From Clostridiales bacterium (GTDB taxonomy: Bacteria; Bacillota; Clostridia; Christensenellales; Aristaeellaceae): 60,238 nt of DNA. Below are positions 53,401 to 60,238 of the stretch, piece after piece. The number at the start of each line of letters is the position of its first letter. The first letter of the stretch is position 1. The translations under genes and the position numbers were made by a program. The stretch covers positions 1 through 60,238 of the forward strand of contig SVHA01000010.1 in assembly GCA_015056085.1 (NCBI GenBank). The letters are read 5' to 3'. The notes beneath the pieces are model-generated. The model saw nothing but the letters and a program-made list of their open reading frames with translations, had not been told where the DNA came from and did no database searches.

Positions 53401-54838
53401 CCCGGTCCGTGGCGGTGTTCAGGCCCGTGGTCTCAAAGTCCAGCACCACGATGGGCTCGTCCAGGCTCCGGGGGGAATCATGATTCACCACCATGGATTC
53501 GTCGATCATGTAGCCCTCGCAGCCGGGAATCAGCTTAATGGGCTGCTTCCTCACCGCATTGAAGGCCGCAGGGAAGGCCTGCACCACGCCGTGATCGGTG
53601 ATGGCCACGGCGGGATGCCCCCACTTGATGGCCCGCTTGATCAGATCGCCGGCATCCGTCATGGCGTCCATGGCGGACATATTGGTGTGCATATGCAGTT
53701 CGATGCGCTTTTCCTCGGCGGTATCCTCCCGCTCGATGCGCTCCATGGGCACCATGTCCCTAACGGAGATGGACAGTTCCCGGGAGAAGGTGTCATAGAG
53801 GCACTCGCCCCGCAGTTTCACGTTCATGCCCACCTTGATCTGGCTCACCTTGTCCATGACGGCCTTGCGCTCTTCCTCCGTGATGGGCGGCAGCGTTTCC
53901 GGCTCGGCGCCCTTGCGGCCAAAGCCCCTGCGATAGCGCAAAAACACCTTGCAGAGGATGGAGGAAGTATAGTCGGTGACGGCAAAGGTCACCAGCAGCG
54001 TTTCGCCGCCCTTGAGTTCCTTGGTTTCCAGTTTGAAGATGTCACCCTGCACCACCACCAGCCCGGAATCGCTGGCCAGTTCCTTCATCTCCACGGGGCG
54101 GTCGGCGATGCTCCTGCCCATGATGGGCTTGCCGATGGCATTGTCGGTCATCTGGGGGAAGAGGGGGTCCTTCTTCTTCGGCTTGGGGGCGTCTTCCTTC
54201 TTCTCTCTGGGCTGGGCGGGCTTGCGCTCCTTCTTTTCCTGCACAGGCACCGTCCCTGCGCCGTAGCGCTCCACCAGTTCCTGACGGGACACGGCAGCGG
54301 CCTGCTCCTTTTCCCGCTCTTCCCGCATTTCTTCCAGCCGCTTTTCCTGATCGCCCGCCACCGTCAGTTCCACCGTCACATCAGCGGAGAAGATGTCCTT
54401 CACCGCCTGAGCCAGCCGGGCAGACACATTTTGACGGCTCATGTATTCCAGCGAGAAGGCGTCGGGGAAGGTCAGGGTGATGCGATCCTCCCCGGCCCGC
54501 CAGTCAATCTTGTCCGTCCAGGAAACGGAAGCGGGATAATTGCGCTTGAGGAAGTCCGTCAGCACCGTTTTGTAGGCGCTGATGTTGTCCATAAAGTCAT
54601 CCTTCAGTCCGGGGGAAACCACCCGCAGCGCCAGCGGCTTTTGCGGGAAGGCACGGCGGAGCAGCTTTTCCAGGCGCAGGAAAGAAGCCTCCTCCACCAG
54701 CACGGAGGAAGAGAAGGTGATATACACTTTTCCCTGCTGACGGACGTACACCACCCGGGGCGCCGATAACTGGCCCTTGAGGTGGGGCAATTCCCGCTCG
54801 ATCTGCATCATCAGATCCTCGTAGCTCATGGGTTTCAT
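50402..54838 (-). CDS. polC: DNA polymerase III PolC
   Basis: The 1478-residue protein has the PolC order: an N-terminal domain (1-220), a Lys/Glu-rich linker, an OB fold (about 245-320), a PHP domain (IELHMHTNMSAMDA, near 385) that encloses a DEDDh proofreading exonuclease (VLDFETTGLNTATDRAIEIG near 465, HAVHDATAT near 610), a zinc element (CTRC...CPHC near 955), the catalytic core with PDIDLNFSGEYQ near 1010, and the C-terminal helix-hairpin-helix. PolC is the leading-strand replicase in Bacillota. A second ATG three codons in is an alternative start. Confidence 0.97.
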   Translation of the reverse strand: MKPMSYEDLMMQIERELPHLKGQLSAPRVVYVRQQGKVYITFSSSVLVEEASFLRLEKLLRRAFPQKPLALRVVSPGLKDDFMDNISAYKTVLTDFLKRNYPASVSWTDKIDWRAGEDRITLTFPDAFSLEYMSRQNVSARLAQAVKDIFSADVTVELTVAGDQEKRLEEMREEREKEQAAAVSRQELVERYGAGTVPVQEKKERKPAQPREKKEDAPKPKKKDPLFPQMTDNAIGKPIMGRSIADRPVEMKELASDSGLVVVQGDIFKLETKELKGGETLLVTFAVTDYTSSILCKVFLRYRRGFGRKGAEPETLPPITEEERKAVMDKVSQIKVGMNVKLRGECLYDTFSRELSISVRDMVPMERIEREDTAEEKRIELHMHTNMSAMDAMTDAGDLIKRAIKWGHPAVAITDHGVVQAFPAAFNAVRKQPIKLIPGCEGYMIDESMVVNHDSPRSLDEPIVVLDFETTGLNTATDRAIEIGAVKLVGGTVADSLSILVNPQVPLKPKIVEITGITDMMLADKETAQTAIPKLMEFIGDAPIAAHNAPFDAAILRSELRRLGRDYTGPVLDTLTLARKMFPEMKSFKLSAVCKRLGVSLKNAHRAVHDATATALCLARMFKQLQEENGFSTLHDLNSLKGGAIGDSHHVILLVKSQEGLVNLNRLVSIGHLDYFRRRPHMPKQIIQQYREGLMIGSACEAGELFSAMVDNQPWEKLKEIASFYDYLEIQPIGNNEFLVREGRVPDEEGLRELNRKIVKLGDELGKPVVATGDVHFLDPHDAKNRAIIQAGMGYDDADQQAPLYFKTTNEMLEEFAYLGPKKCREVVIDNPRKIADQVDQLQLFPKHPRGEDTFQPLWEDAADNIQNMTWGTAREMYGDDLPEVVVKRIEKELKSIIGYGFATLYNIAQKLVKKSNDDGYLVGSRGSVGSSLVARMCGITEVNALPPHYRCTRCRKGFFDVDKATYKVGVDLPDKPCPHCGKPLTKDGFDIPFEVFLGFEGDKVPDIDLNFSGEYQNKAFHYVEELFGHDHVFRAGTITGLAEKTAYGYVAKYFEERGIQAGNTEKERLAAGCVGVKKSTGQHPGGMVVVPKEYEVYQFTAVQHPADDLESDFTTTHFDFNSMHDILVKLDCLGHDDPTVLHMLEELTGIGYQDVPLDDQPVRSLFSSPAALGVTEKDIGCSTGTFGVPEFGTAFVRGMLDDTKPSTMEELVRISGLSHGTDVWLGNAQDLVRSGTATLSECVCCRDDIMNYLIDKGVAPKMAFTTMESVRKGKGLKPEMEKAMVDANVPEWFMDSCKKIKYMFPKGHAVAYVTQALRVAWFKVHHPLAYYAAYFTVRGDGFDACTMLTDPPTLRARIKAIKDDPDSSARDASVQTALELVLEMNMRGYKFLPCDLYKSDVSRFKIEDGGLRCPFTSMGGLGESAAVAIVWEREKGPFLSVEDLKDRTRISNSVVEMLRTSGSLEGLSETSQVSMFW

Positions 54839-54901
54839 CCCCCGCTTTCACCAAAAACCTCGCCTGTTTCAGGCGCTCATTTCATCGCTGATATCCTCTT
54901 T

Positions 54902-54931
54902 ATGATACCACGGTTTCCAGGGGAGCGTCAA
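54902..54931 (-). promoter_or_regulatory. Promoter for polC
   Basis: On the minus strand TTGACG and TATCAT are separated by 18 bp, about 65 bp before the start codon. Confidence 0.65.
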
Positions 54932-54968
54932 GGACAGGGGATGATAACTTGCGGGTGATTCGTTGTGC

Positions 54969-54997
54969 TTGTGTGAGGGATGGGGATGTGCTATAAT
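54969..54997 (+). promoter_or_regulatory. Promoter for the ADH-ALDH fusion gene
   Basis: TTGTGT and TATAAT are separated by 17 bp, about 50 bp before the start codon. Confidence 0.7.
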
Positions 54998-55045
54998 CAG
55001 GGTGAAAGACATCGTTATGCCATCCGGAAAGGGTCGTGATCTTCC

Positions 55046-57610
55046 ATGAAAAGGACCGCTGAAACGTATTCTCTGGCGCTGATTGGCAGAATGCGCCGTC
55101 TTTTGCGTCCCCAGGACGAACCCAACGTGGCGGCAGATGAAAAAGGCATCGCCGCTGCCCTGAAGGTGAAAAAGGTCGCCCGGGTGCTGGTAGCGGCAGA
55201 TGAAACGGTCTGCCGCCTGAACCTGACAAGCCGTCTGGAACAGGCCCTCACCGCCGAGCGCATCGACTATACCCTTGTACCCATCGAAGCCGTCGGCCCC
55301 TCGGAGCAGGACGCCGTGACCCTGTGGGAAAAATATCTGGCCGCAGACGCCCAGGCGCTGATTGCCGTGGGCGGCGGCACGGTGATCGACTGTGCCAAGG
55401 CGGCCGCTTACAAGTGCGCTACCGCCGGTGCGGAATTTGTCCGCCATGAGCGTCCCGGCAGGGATTTCCCTCTCATTGCCGCCCTGCCCACCGTGGCGGG
55501 CGCCGGCAGCGAAGGCACGCCCCGGGCGGTGATCTGGGGTGCGGAAGGCCTGTGCGGCGAGGTGCTGGAGCACCCCCGCCTGCTGCCTGCCCTGACGGCC
55601 CACGTACCGGAACTGACCGTCTCCGTGCCCGGCGCCATCACCGCCGAGGGCGCCATGATCGCCCTGACCCAGGCCATTGAAGCCGCCATTCACCGCTGCA
55701 CCGGTGCCTCTGTGCAGCGTCAGGCCCGGGAGGCCATTTCCGGCATCGCCCGGCACCTGCACTCCGCCCTGAAGGACAGCAGCGACCTGACCTCCCGCCT
55801 GGGGCTGCAGCGGGCGGCTTTTGAGGCGGCGCAGGCCAGCGTCACGGCCGGCTGCGGCTATGTGTCTGCCCTGGCCTTTGGCGTCAGCAGCCTGTACGGC
55901 ACGCCGGTGGGCGTCACCTGTGCCGCCCTGCTGCCTGCTTTCCTCAAGGACAACCTGAAGGATTTCATCAAACCCCTGGCTAATCTGGCCCGCATGGGCG
56001 TGATGGCAGCCATGGACGCCACCGACGCCCAGGCCGCCGAGAGTTTCCTCGCCTGGCTGAATGAACTGGTGGAAGAAAACGGCTGGCAGCATCAGCTGCC
56101 CGACCTGAAAAACCGGGACCTGTACGCCCTTGCTGACTTCGCCCTGCGCCATGTCGGCCTGACGCCGCCGGTGCGTCTCACCCGCCGGGATCTGATGGCT
56201 CTTCTGGCCCGCCACATGGCCCCGCAGGCCCCTGCCGCTACGGAGATCCCCACGCTGGTGGCAGATCAGAAGGCCTACTTTGCCGCCGGGCACACCCTGC
56301 CTCTGACCTTCCGCCGGGAGGCGCTTCTGCGCCTGCAAAACGCCCTGCGCACCCGGGAAAAGGACGTCGAAAACGCCCTGAAGACCGATCTGGGCAAGGG
56401 CTCCACGGAGAGTTATCTGTGCGAAACGGGTCTGGTGCAGGCGGAACTCAAGTGGATGATCCGCCATCTGCCCGCCCTGATGCGCAAGAAGTACGTTCTG
56501 CCCTCCATCACCCAGATTCCCGGCTGCTGTTTCAGCCTGAAAGTGCCCTTCGGCACGGCGCTGATCATGTCGCCGTGGAACTATCCCTTCCTGCTGACCA
56601 TCACGCCGCTGATTGGCGCTATCGCCGCCGGAAACTGCTGCGTGGTGAAGCCTTCCGCCTACGCCCCCGCCACCGCCGGAATCATCAGGGAGATCATCAG
56701 CGACTGCTTCCCCCGGGAATTCGTCGCCGTGGTGGAAGGCGGCCGGGAGGAAAATCAGCAGCTGCTGGATCAGCCCTTTGACAAGATTTTCTTCACCGGC
56801 GGCGTGACGGTGGGCCGGGAAGTCCTGCGCCGGGCCGCCGAGCGGGTCACGCCGGTGACGCTGGAACTGGGCGGCAAGAGCCCCGTGTATGTGGATAAGA
56901 CGGCGGACATCGCCGCCGCTGCCAAACGCATCATCATGGGCAAGTTGCTCAACAGCGGTCAGACCTGCGTTGCGCCCGATTACATTCTGGCGGACGAGGA
57001 CATTTACGACGACCTCATCGCCCGATTGCAGGAGAGCCTGCAGGAGATGGTGGGCCGGGACGCCCTCACCCTGCCGGATTACCCCCACATCATCAACCGC
57101 CGCCACTTTGACCGCATTATGGGGCTGATTGACCCCGCCAAGGTGGTTTGCGGCGGCAAGGCGGACGCCGCCACGCTGAAAATTCAGCCCACCATTCTGC
57201 AGGATGTGACCCTGGATGACGCCGTGATGCAGGAGGAGATCTTTGGCCCCCTGCTGCCGGTGATCCGTGTGCAGGGTCTGCAAAATGCCATCAACTGCAT
57301 CAACGCAAACGCAACGCCTCTGGCGCTGTACCTCTTCACCCGCTCGAAGTACGTCAGGCGCCTGTTCCTCACCGCCGTGCCCTTTGGCGGCGGCTGCATC
57401 AACGACACCGTGGTGCAGGTGACCTCCAGCCGCATGGGCTTTGGCGGCGTGGGGCTCAGCGGCATGGGAAATTACCACGGTCGCCGCAGCTTTGACTGCT
57501 TCAGTCACGAAAAGAACGTCGTCCGCAAGGCCCTCCGCCCGGACGCTCCCCTGCGCTACCGCCCTTATTCCGAAAAGAAGGATCGGCTAATCAGGCGGCT
57601 GATGAGGTGA
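55046..57610 (+). CDS. Fusion of a metal-site-less Fe-ADH-like domain and an aldehyde dehydrogenase
   Basis: This 854-residue protein has an N-terminal Fe-ADH-like domain (about 1-385) and a C-terminal aldehyde dehydrogenase (about 395-840), the reverse of AdhE order. The ALDH half is intact: Asn512 (SPWNYPF), Glu607 (ELGGKSP) and Cys641 (SGQTCVAP), with the normal 34-residue Glu-Cys spacing, resembling class 3 ALDHs. The ADH half keeps the nucleotide motif GGGTVIDCAKA but has Ile205, Gln209, Ser274 and Val288 where FucO has the metal ligands Asp196, His200, His263 and His277. It is therefore probably a non-catalytic domain. The gene has its own promoter. Confidence 0.9.
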   Translation: MKRTAETYSLALIGRMRRLLRPQDEPNVAADEKGIAAALKVKKVARVLVAADETVCRLNLTSRLEQALTAERIDYTLVPIEAVGPSEQDAVTLWEKYLAADAQALIAVGGGTVIDCAKAAAYKCATAGAEFVRHERPGRDFPLIAALPTVAGAGSEGTPRAVIWGAEGLCGEVLEHPRLLPALTAHVPELTVSVPGAITAEGAMIALTQAIEAAIHRCTGASVQRQAREAISGIARHLHSALKDSSDLTSRLGLQRAAFEAAQASVTAGCGYVSALAFGVSSLYGTPVGVTCAALLPAFLKDNLKDFIKPLANLARMGVMAAMDATDAQAAESFLAWLNELVEENGWQHQLPDLKNRDLYALADFALRHVGLTPPVRLTRRDLMALLARHMAPQAPAATEIPTLVADQKAYFAAGHTLPLTFRREALLRLQNALRTREKDVENALKTDLGKGSTESYLCETGLVQAELKWMIRHLPALMRKKYVLPSITQIPGCCFSLKVPFGTALIMSPWNYPFLLTITPLIGAIAAGNCCVVKPSAYAPATAGIIREIISDCFPREFVAVVEGGREENQQLLDQPFDKIFFTGGVTVGREVLRRAAERVTPVTLELGGKSPVYVDKTADIAAAAKRIIMGKLLNSGQTCVAPDYILADEDIYDDLIARLQESLQEMVGRDALTLPDYPHIINRRHFDRIMGLIDPAKVVCGGKADAATLKIQPTILQDVTLDDAVMQEEIFGPLLPVIRVQGLQNAINCINANATPLALYLFTRSKYVRRLFLTAVPFGGGCINDTVVQVTSSRMGFGGVGLSGMGNYHGRRSFDCFSHEKNVVRKALRPDAPLRYRPYSEKKDRLIRRLMR

Positions 57611-57660
57611 CCAGGGGGGCAGGGCATGGTCAAAAAACACCGAAAAGGCCGCCCCAGCGC

Positions 57661-57689
57661 TTGCGGGCAACCACAGGATTTGGTATAAT
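57661..57689 (+). promoter_or_regulatory. Promoter for the XRE-cupin and acyl-CoA synthetase genes
   Basis: TTGCGG and TATAAT are separated by 17 bp, with TGG directly before the -10 box. Confidence 0.8.
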
Positions 57690-57729
57690 CAACAAGAATA
57701 TACCCCTTTACGGGAAGGAGGCATCCGGA

Positions 57730-58287
57730 ATGTCCGAACAAGTCAGGCAGATCGGTATGCGGATTCAGGATTTGCGGGAGATTTCCGACTATACGGTGGA
57801 AGAAATGGCGCAGCAGTGCGGCGTCACCGCCGAAGAATATCAGCGGTATGAGGAAGGCGAAGTGGATATCCCCATCAGCTTCCTGCTCAAACTCAGCGAG
57901 CTGTTCCATGTGGACATGACTGAACTGACCACCGGTGAGGCGCCCAGGCTCAACCTGTTCTCTGTCACCAGGGCGGGCAAGGGCCGGGATATTCAGCGGC
58001 GGAATCACTATATCTACAAGAATCTGGGCTATAACTTTGTCCATCGCCGGATTGAGCCGCTGTATGTCACCATCCCCAAGGGCGCCAACAGGGAACTTTC
58101 CCCCAACGCCCATGAGGGGCAGGAGTTTGACTATATCCTGTCGGGCACCATGCGCATTGTGGTGGCGGGACACGAGGTCATTCTGCGCCCCGGCGACAGC
58201 ATTTATTATGATTCCCGTGCGCCCCACGCCATGACCTGCGCCGATGACGAGCCGGTGCATTTTCTGGCCATGGTGATTCCTGACTGA
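57730..58287 (+). CDS. XRE-type regulator with a cupin sensor domain
   Basis: The ATG follows GGAAGGAGG. The 185-residue protein has an N-terminal helix-turn-helix (IGMRIQDLREISDYTVEEMAQ, residues 8-60) and a C-terminal cupin_2 barrel (NAHEGQEFDYILSGTMRIV, LRPGDSIYYDSRAPHAM) with cupin metal-binding-type His/Glu residues. Such proteins often control the adjacent catabolic operon by sensing a small ligand. It lies 37 bp upstream of the acyl-CoA synthetase gene, which it probably regulates together with itself. Confidence 0.9.
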   Translation: MSEQVRQIGMRIQDLREISDYTVEEMAQQCGVTAEEYQRYEEGEVDIPISFLLKLSELFHVDMTELTTGEAPRLNLFSVTRAGKGRDIQRRNHYIYKNLGYNFVHRRIEPLYVTIPKGANRELSPNAHEGQEFDYILSGTMRIVVAGHEVILRPGDSIYYDSRAPHAMTCADDEPVHFLAMVIPD

Positions 58288-58324
58288 GTCAGGCACATCA
58301 GCGCACAAAGGATGGAGGATTCCG

Positions 58325-59971
58325 ATGCTTGCACATCGATACATCAGGACTGACTTTACCTCTCAGGAGGATTTCGAGCAGAATTACTGCCTGAACATTC
58401 CCCCCAGGTTCAATTTCGCCTACGATATTGTGGACGAATACGCCCGCATTTCCCCCGACAAGCGGGCGATGATCTGGACCAATGTGGCGGGTGAGGAAAA
58501 GCAGTTCACCTTTGCGGACATGAGTCGCAAATCCAATCAGGTGGCGAATTATTTCCGCTCTCTGGGGCTGAAAAAGGGCGATCCGGTGATGCTGGTACTC
58601 AAGCGCCGGTATGAATACTGGTTCTGCGCCCTGGCGCTGATGAAGCTGGGCTGCGTGATCATCCCCGCCACGGCGCAACTGGTGAAAAAAGACGTGGTCT
58701 ACCGCTGCGAGGCGGCGTCCATCCGGGCCATTGTGGCGGTGCATCTGGAAGAAGTCTGCTGCCACATGGAGGAAGCCCGCCCGGAGTGCTCCACGCTTCA
58801 GCACCTGATCACCCTGGGTGATCGCCCCGGCTGGGAGAATCTCATCGCCGGCATGAATCAGCAGCCGGAGACCTTTGATCCCCCTGCCGAACTGCCGGAA
58901 AATGACGATATGCTCATGATCTACTTCACGTCCGGCACCACGGGTATGCCCAAAATGGCGGCCCATTCCTACACCTACCCCCTGGCGCAGATCGCCACCG
59001 CCGCCTATTGGCACAATGTGGACGATGATTCCCTGCACATCGCCGTGGCGGATACCGGCTGGGCCAAGGCCGGCTGGGGCAAGATCTACGGACAGTGGAT
59101 CTGCGGCGCCTGCCTGTTTGTGTATGATTTTGACCGCTTTGTGGCGGCGGATATGCTGCGGATGCTGGAGAAGTATCAGGTGACCAGTTTCTGCGCCCCG
59201 CCCACGGTGTATCGCTTCATGATCAAGGAAGATATGGCGGCCTATGATCTGTCCCACCTCAAGTGGGCCAACACCGCCGGCGAGCCGCTGAATCCCGAAG
59301 TGTACGCCCAGTTCAAGAAATTCACCGGCGTGAGCCTCCACGAAGGCTTCGGTCAGAGTGAAACCACGCCGCTGCTGATGACCAGCAAGTGGATGGAACC
59401 CCGCATGGGCTCCACAGGCCGGCCTTCCCCCGCCTATGACATCGACCTGGTGGACGCCGACGGAAACCCTGTGGAAGACGGTGTGGAAGGCGAGATCGTC
59501 GTGCGGCTGGACAAAGGCCACCCGGCGGGCCTGTTCCTGGGCTACTACCGCAACGAAGAAAAAACCGCCGAGGCTTTCGCCGGCGGAATGTATCACACCG
59601 GCGACATGGCCTGGCGTGACGTGGACGGATATTACTTCTTCATCGGCCGCAGCGACGACGTGATCAAGTCCTCCGGCTACCGCATCGGCCCCTTTGAGGT
59701 GGAAAGTGCGCTGATGGAGCACCCCGCTGTGCTGGAATGTGCCATCACCGCCGTGCCCCATCCTGAGCGCGGTCAGGTGGTCAAGGCGACCATCGTGCTG
59801 GCCCGGGGGTATGCGCCCTCCCCGGAACTGGTGAAGGAACTGCAGAACCATGTCAAAAAGGCCACTGCGCCCTACAAGTATCCCCGCATCGTCGAATTTG
59901 TGGACGAACTGCCCAAGACGTCCTCGGGCAAGATTCAGCGGGTGAAAATCCGCCATCAGGACAGCCAGTGA
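58325..59971 (+). CDS. AMP-forming acyl-CoA synthetase
   Basis: The 548-residue protein is an ANL-superfamily ligase of the medium-chain acyl-CoA synthetase type. It has the P-loop-like YFTSGTTGMPKM, the A5 motif HEGFGQSETTP, YHTGDMAWRDVDGYYFFIGR with the hinge RSDDVIKSSGYRIGPFEVE, and the catalytic Lys in TSSGKIQR near the C-terminus. It activates a carboxylic acid to acyl-CoA via an acyl-adenylate; the acid is unknown. The ATG has AAGGATGGAGG upstream. A repeat block begins directly after the stop. Confidence 0.92.
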   Translation: MLAHRYIRTDFTSQEDFEQNYCLNIPPRFNFAYDIVDEYARISPDKRAMIWTNVAGEEKQFTFADMSRKSNQVANYFRSLGLKKGDPVMLVLKRRYEYWFCALALMKLGCVIIPATAQLVKKDVVYRCEAASIRAIVAVHLEEVCCHMEEARPECSTLQHLITLGDRPGWENLIAGMNQQPETFDPPAELPENDDMLMIYFTSGTTGMPKMAAHSYTYPLAQIATAAYWHNVDDDSLHIAVADTGWAKAGWGKIYGQWICGACLFVYDFDRFVAADMLRMLEKYQVTSFCAPPTVYRFMIKEDMAAYDLSHLKWANTAGEPLNPEVYAQFKKFTGVSLHEGFGQSETTPLLMTSKWMEPRMGSTGRPSPAYDIDLVDADGNPVEDGVEGEIVVRLDKGHPAGLFLGYYRNEEKTAEAFAGGMYHTGDMAWRDVDGYYFFIGRSDDVIKSSGYRIGPFEVESALMEHPAVLECAITAVPHPERGQVVKATIVLARGYAPSPELVKELQNHVKKATAPYKYPRIVEFVDELPKTSSGKIQRVKIRHQDSQ

Positions 59972-60110
59972 CCAGGGGCGCTGCCCCTGGACCCCTTTTG
60001 CGGGGCGTTGCCCCGCACCCCAGCAGGGGCTCTGCCCCTGCACCCCGCAAGGGTCTTCGACCCTTGACCCATCACCCCGAAATCCTGAAGGATTTCGGGG
60101 GATTTTTATT
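59972..60110 (+). repeat. Modular palindromic 3' repeat array after the acyl-CoA synthetase gene
   Basis: Three GC hairpin units begin directly after the stop, followed by CAAGGGTC/GACCCTTG and a terminator of the CCGGAAATCC-like class. The downstream core modules seen elsewhere are missing, because IS-like, AT-richer sequence begins after the terminator. Confidence 0.88.
60075..60110 (+). terminator. Repeat-borne terminator after the acyl-CoA synthetase gene
   Basis: CCCCGAAATCC pairs with GGATTTCGGGG around TGAA, followed by GATTTTTATT. The stem carries a compensated change from the CCGGAAATCC form. Confidence 0.85.
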
Positions 60111-60213
60111 GCTTGAATTTACAATATAAGTGCAACAGGGAAAAAGAATAGTGACTCAAAGAGGAAACTCCTTTAGAATAGTGTTTGCGGACAACTACGA
60201 AAGGAGCAACTCA

Positions 60214-60238
60214 ATGAGCCACTACCAGCATCTTAGCA
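60214..60238 (+). mobile_element. Start of an IS30-family transposase (cut by window end)
   Basis: The ATG has AAAGGAG upstream, and the first codons read MSHYQHLS, the typical opening of IS30-family transposases. The ~100 bp before it are much AT-richer than the surroundings and hold AAGTGCAAC and AGAATAGTG strings that may belong to the left end. Only eight codons are visible, so the family call rests on the N-terminal motif. Confidence 0.6.

Noticed and set aside
50249-54769. A 1506-codon open frame on the plus strand opposite polC
   Set aside because: It is fully antisense to a clear polC. The product is His/Gly/Gln-rich with no recognisable motif. Such frames arise from GC-rich third positions of the real gene.
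55046-57610. Bifunctional AdhE
   Set aside because: The domain order is reversed, the ALDH part resembles class 3 rather than the CoA-acylating type, and the ADH metal site is missing.
1-60238. tRNA, rRNA or T-box elements
   Set aside because: I looked for tRNA arms with CCA-proximal TTC motifs, rRNA-like conserved strings and T-box sequences and saw none that I could support.

Overview
The window reads as a chromosome segment of a GC-rich, spore-forming member of the Bacillota (class Clostridia). The basis is: both DnaE-type and PolC-type replicative polymerases (polC is a Gram-positive marker), a yabP-yabQ-divIC sporulation/division cluster, a CIRCE operator, Bacillota-type AGGAGG ribosome binding sites and clear sigma-A promoters, several with exactly 17-bp spacers. 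An uncultured gut or rumen lineage is my inference; the sequence gives no rRNA to place it.

Layout. 1-9.3 kb: minus-strand genes, with three tandem M42 aminopeptidases, a GT-C-like membrane protein, a small protein, a class 3 lipase, rarA and a histidine kinase. 9.5-13.5 kb: dnaE and gtrA. 14.2-17.1 kb: mntP behind a yybP-ykoY manganese riboswitch, then two glycosyltransferases. 17.4-25.4 kb: xpt fused behind a dehydrogenase remnant, smc, a DUF3783 gene, an anchored unknown and a NYN/LOTUS RNA-binding protein. 25.5-30.2 kb: a glycosyltransferase, trmO, a membrane-inserted M28 peptidase, an unknown and a secreted TIM-barrel protein. 30.2-36.2 kb: CIRCE-linked htpG, divergent from recO, a Spx/ArsC-like protein, a FUSC-like protein and a GH31 glucosidase. 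37.5-47.2 kb: an M16C peptidase, gluQ, a VanY-like protein lacking zinc ligands, an FMN-binding lipoprotein, a PrsA-like lipoprotein and a Ppx/GppA phosphatase. 48.5-54.8 kb: divIC, yabQ, yabP, an unknown and polC. 55-60 kb: a degenerate Fe-ADH fused to an aldehyde dehydrogenase, an XRE-cupin regulator, an acyl-CoA synthetase and the first codons of an IS30-type transposase.

The most striking non-coding feature is a family of modular GC-rich palindromic repeats that fills eight intergenic blocks. They mostly start within a few bases of stop codons. They occupy five of the six convergent gene junctions, are oriented with the gene they follow, and carry one of two interchangeable terminator-like hairpins. 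They are absent from operon interiors and from the promoter regions I checked. The hairpins vary with compensatory changes. A 65-bp cassette is nested at the same internal site of one module in two places, and a longer composite module occurs twice almost identically. I regard this as the best candidate for an undescribed system here.

Several enzymes appear to be pseudo-enzymes or unusual architectures: the Fe-ADH half of the ALDH fusion has lost all four metal ligands, the VanY-like protein has lost its zinc ligands, and the PrsA-like protein has lost both parvulin histidines and carries a large insertion. All calls come from reading the sequence; no database search was run.
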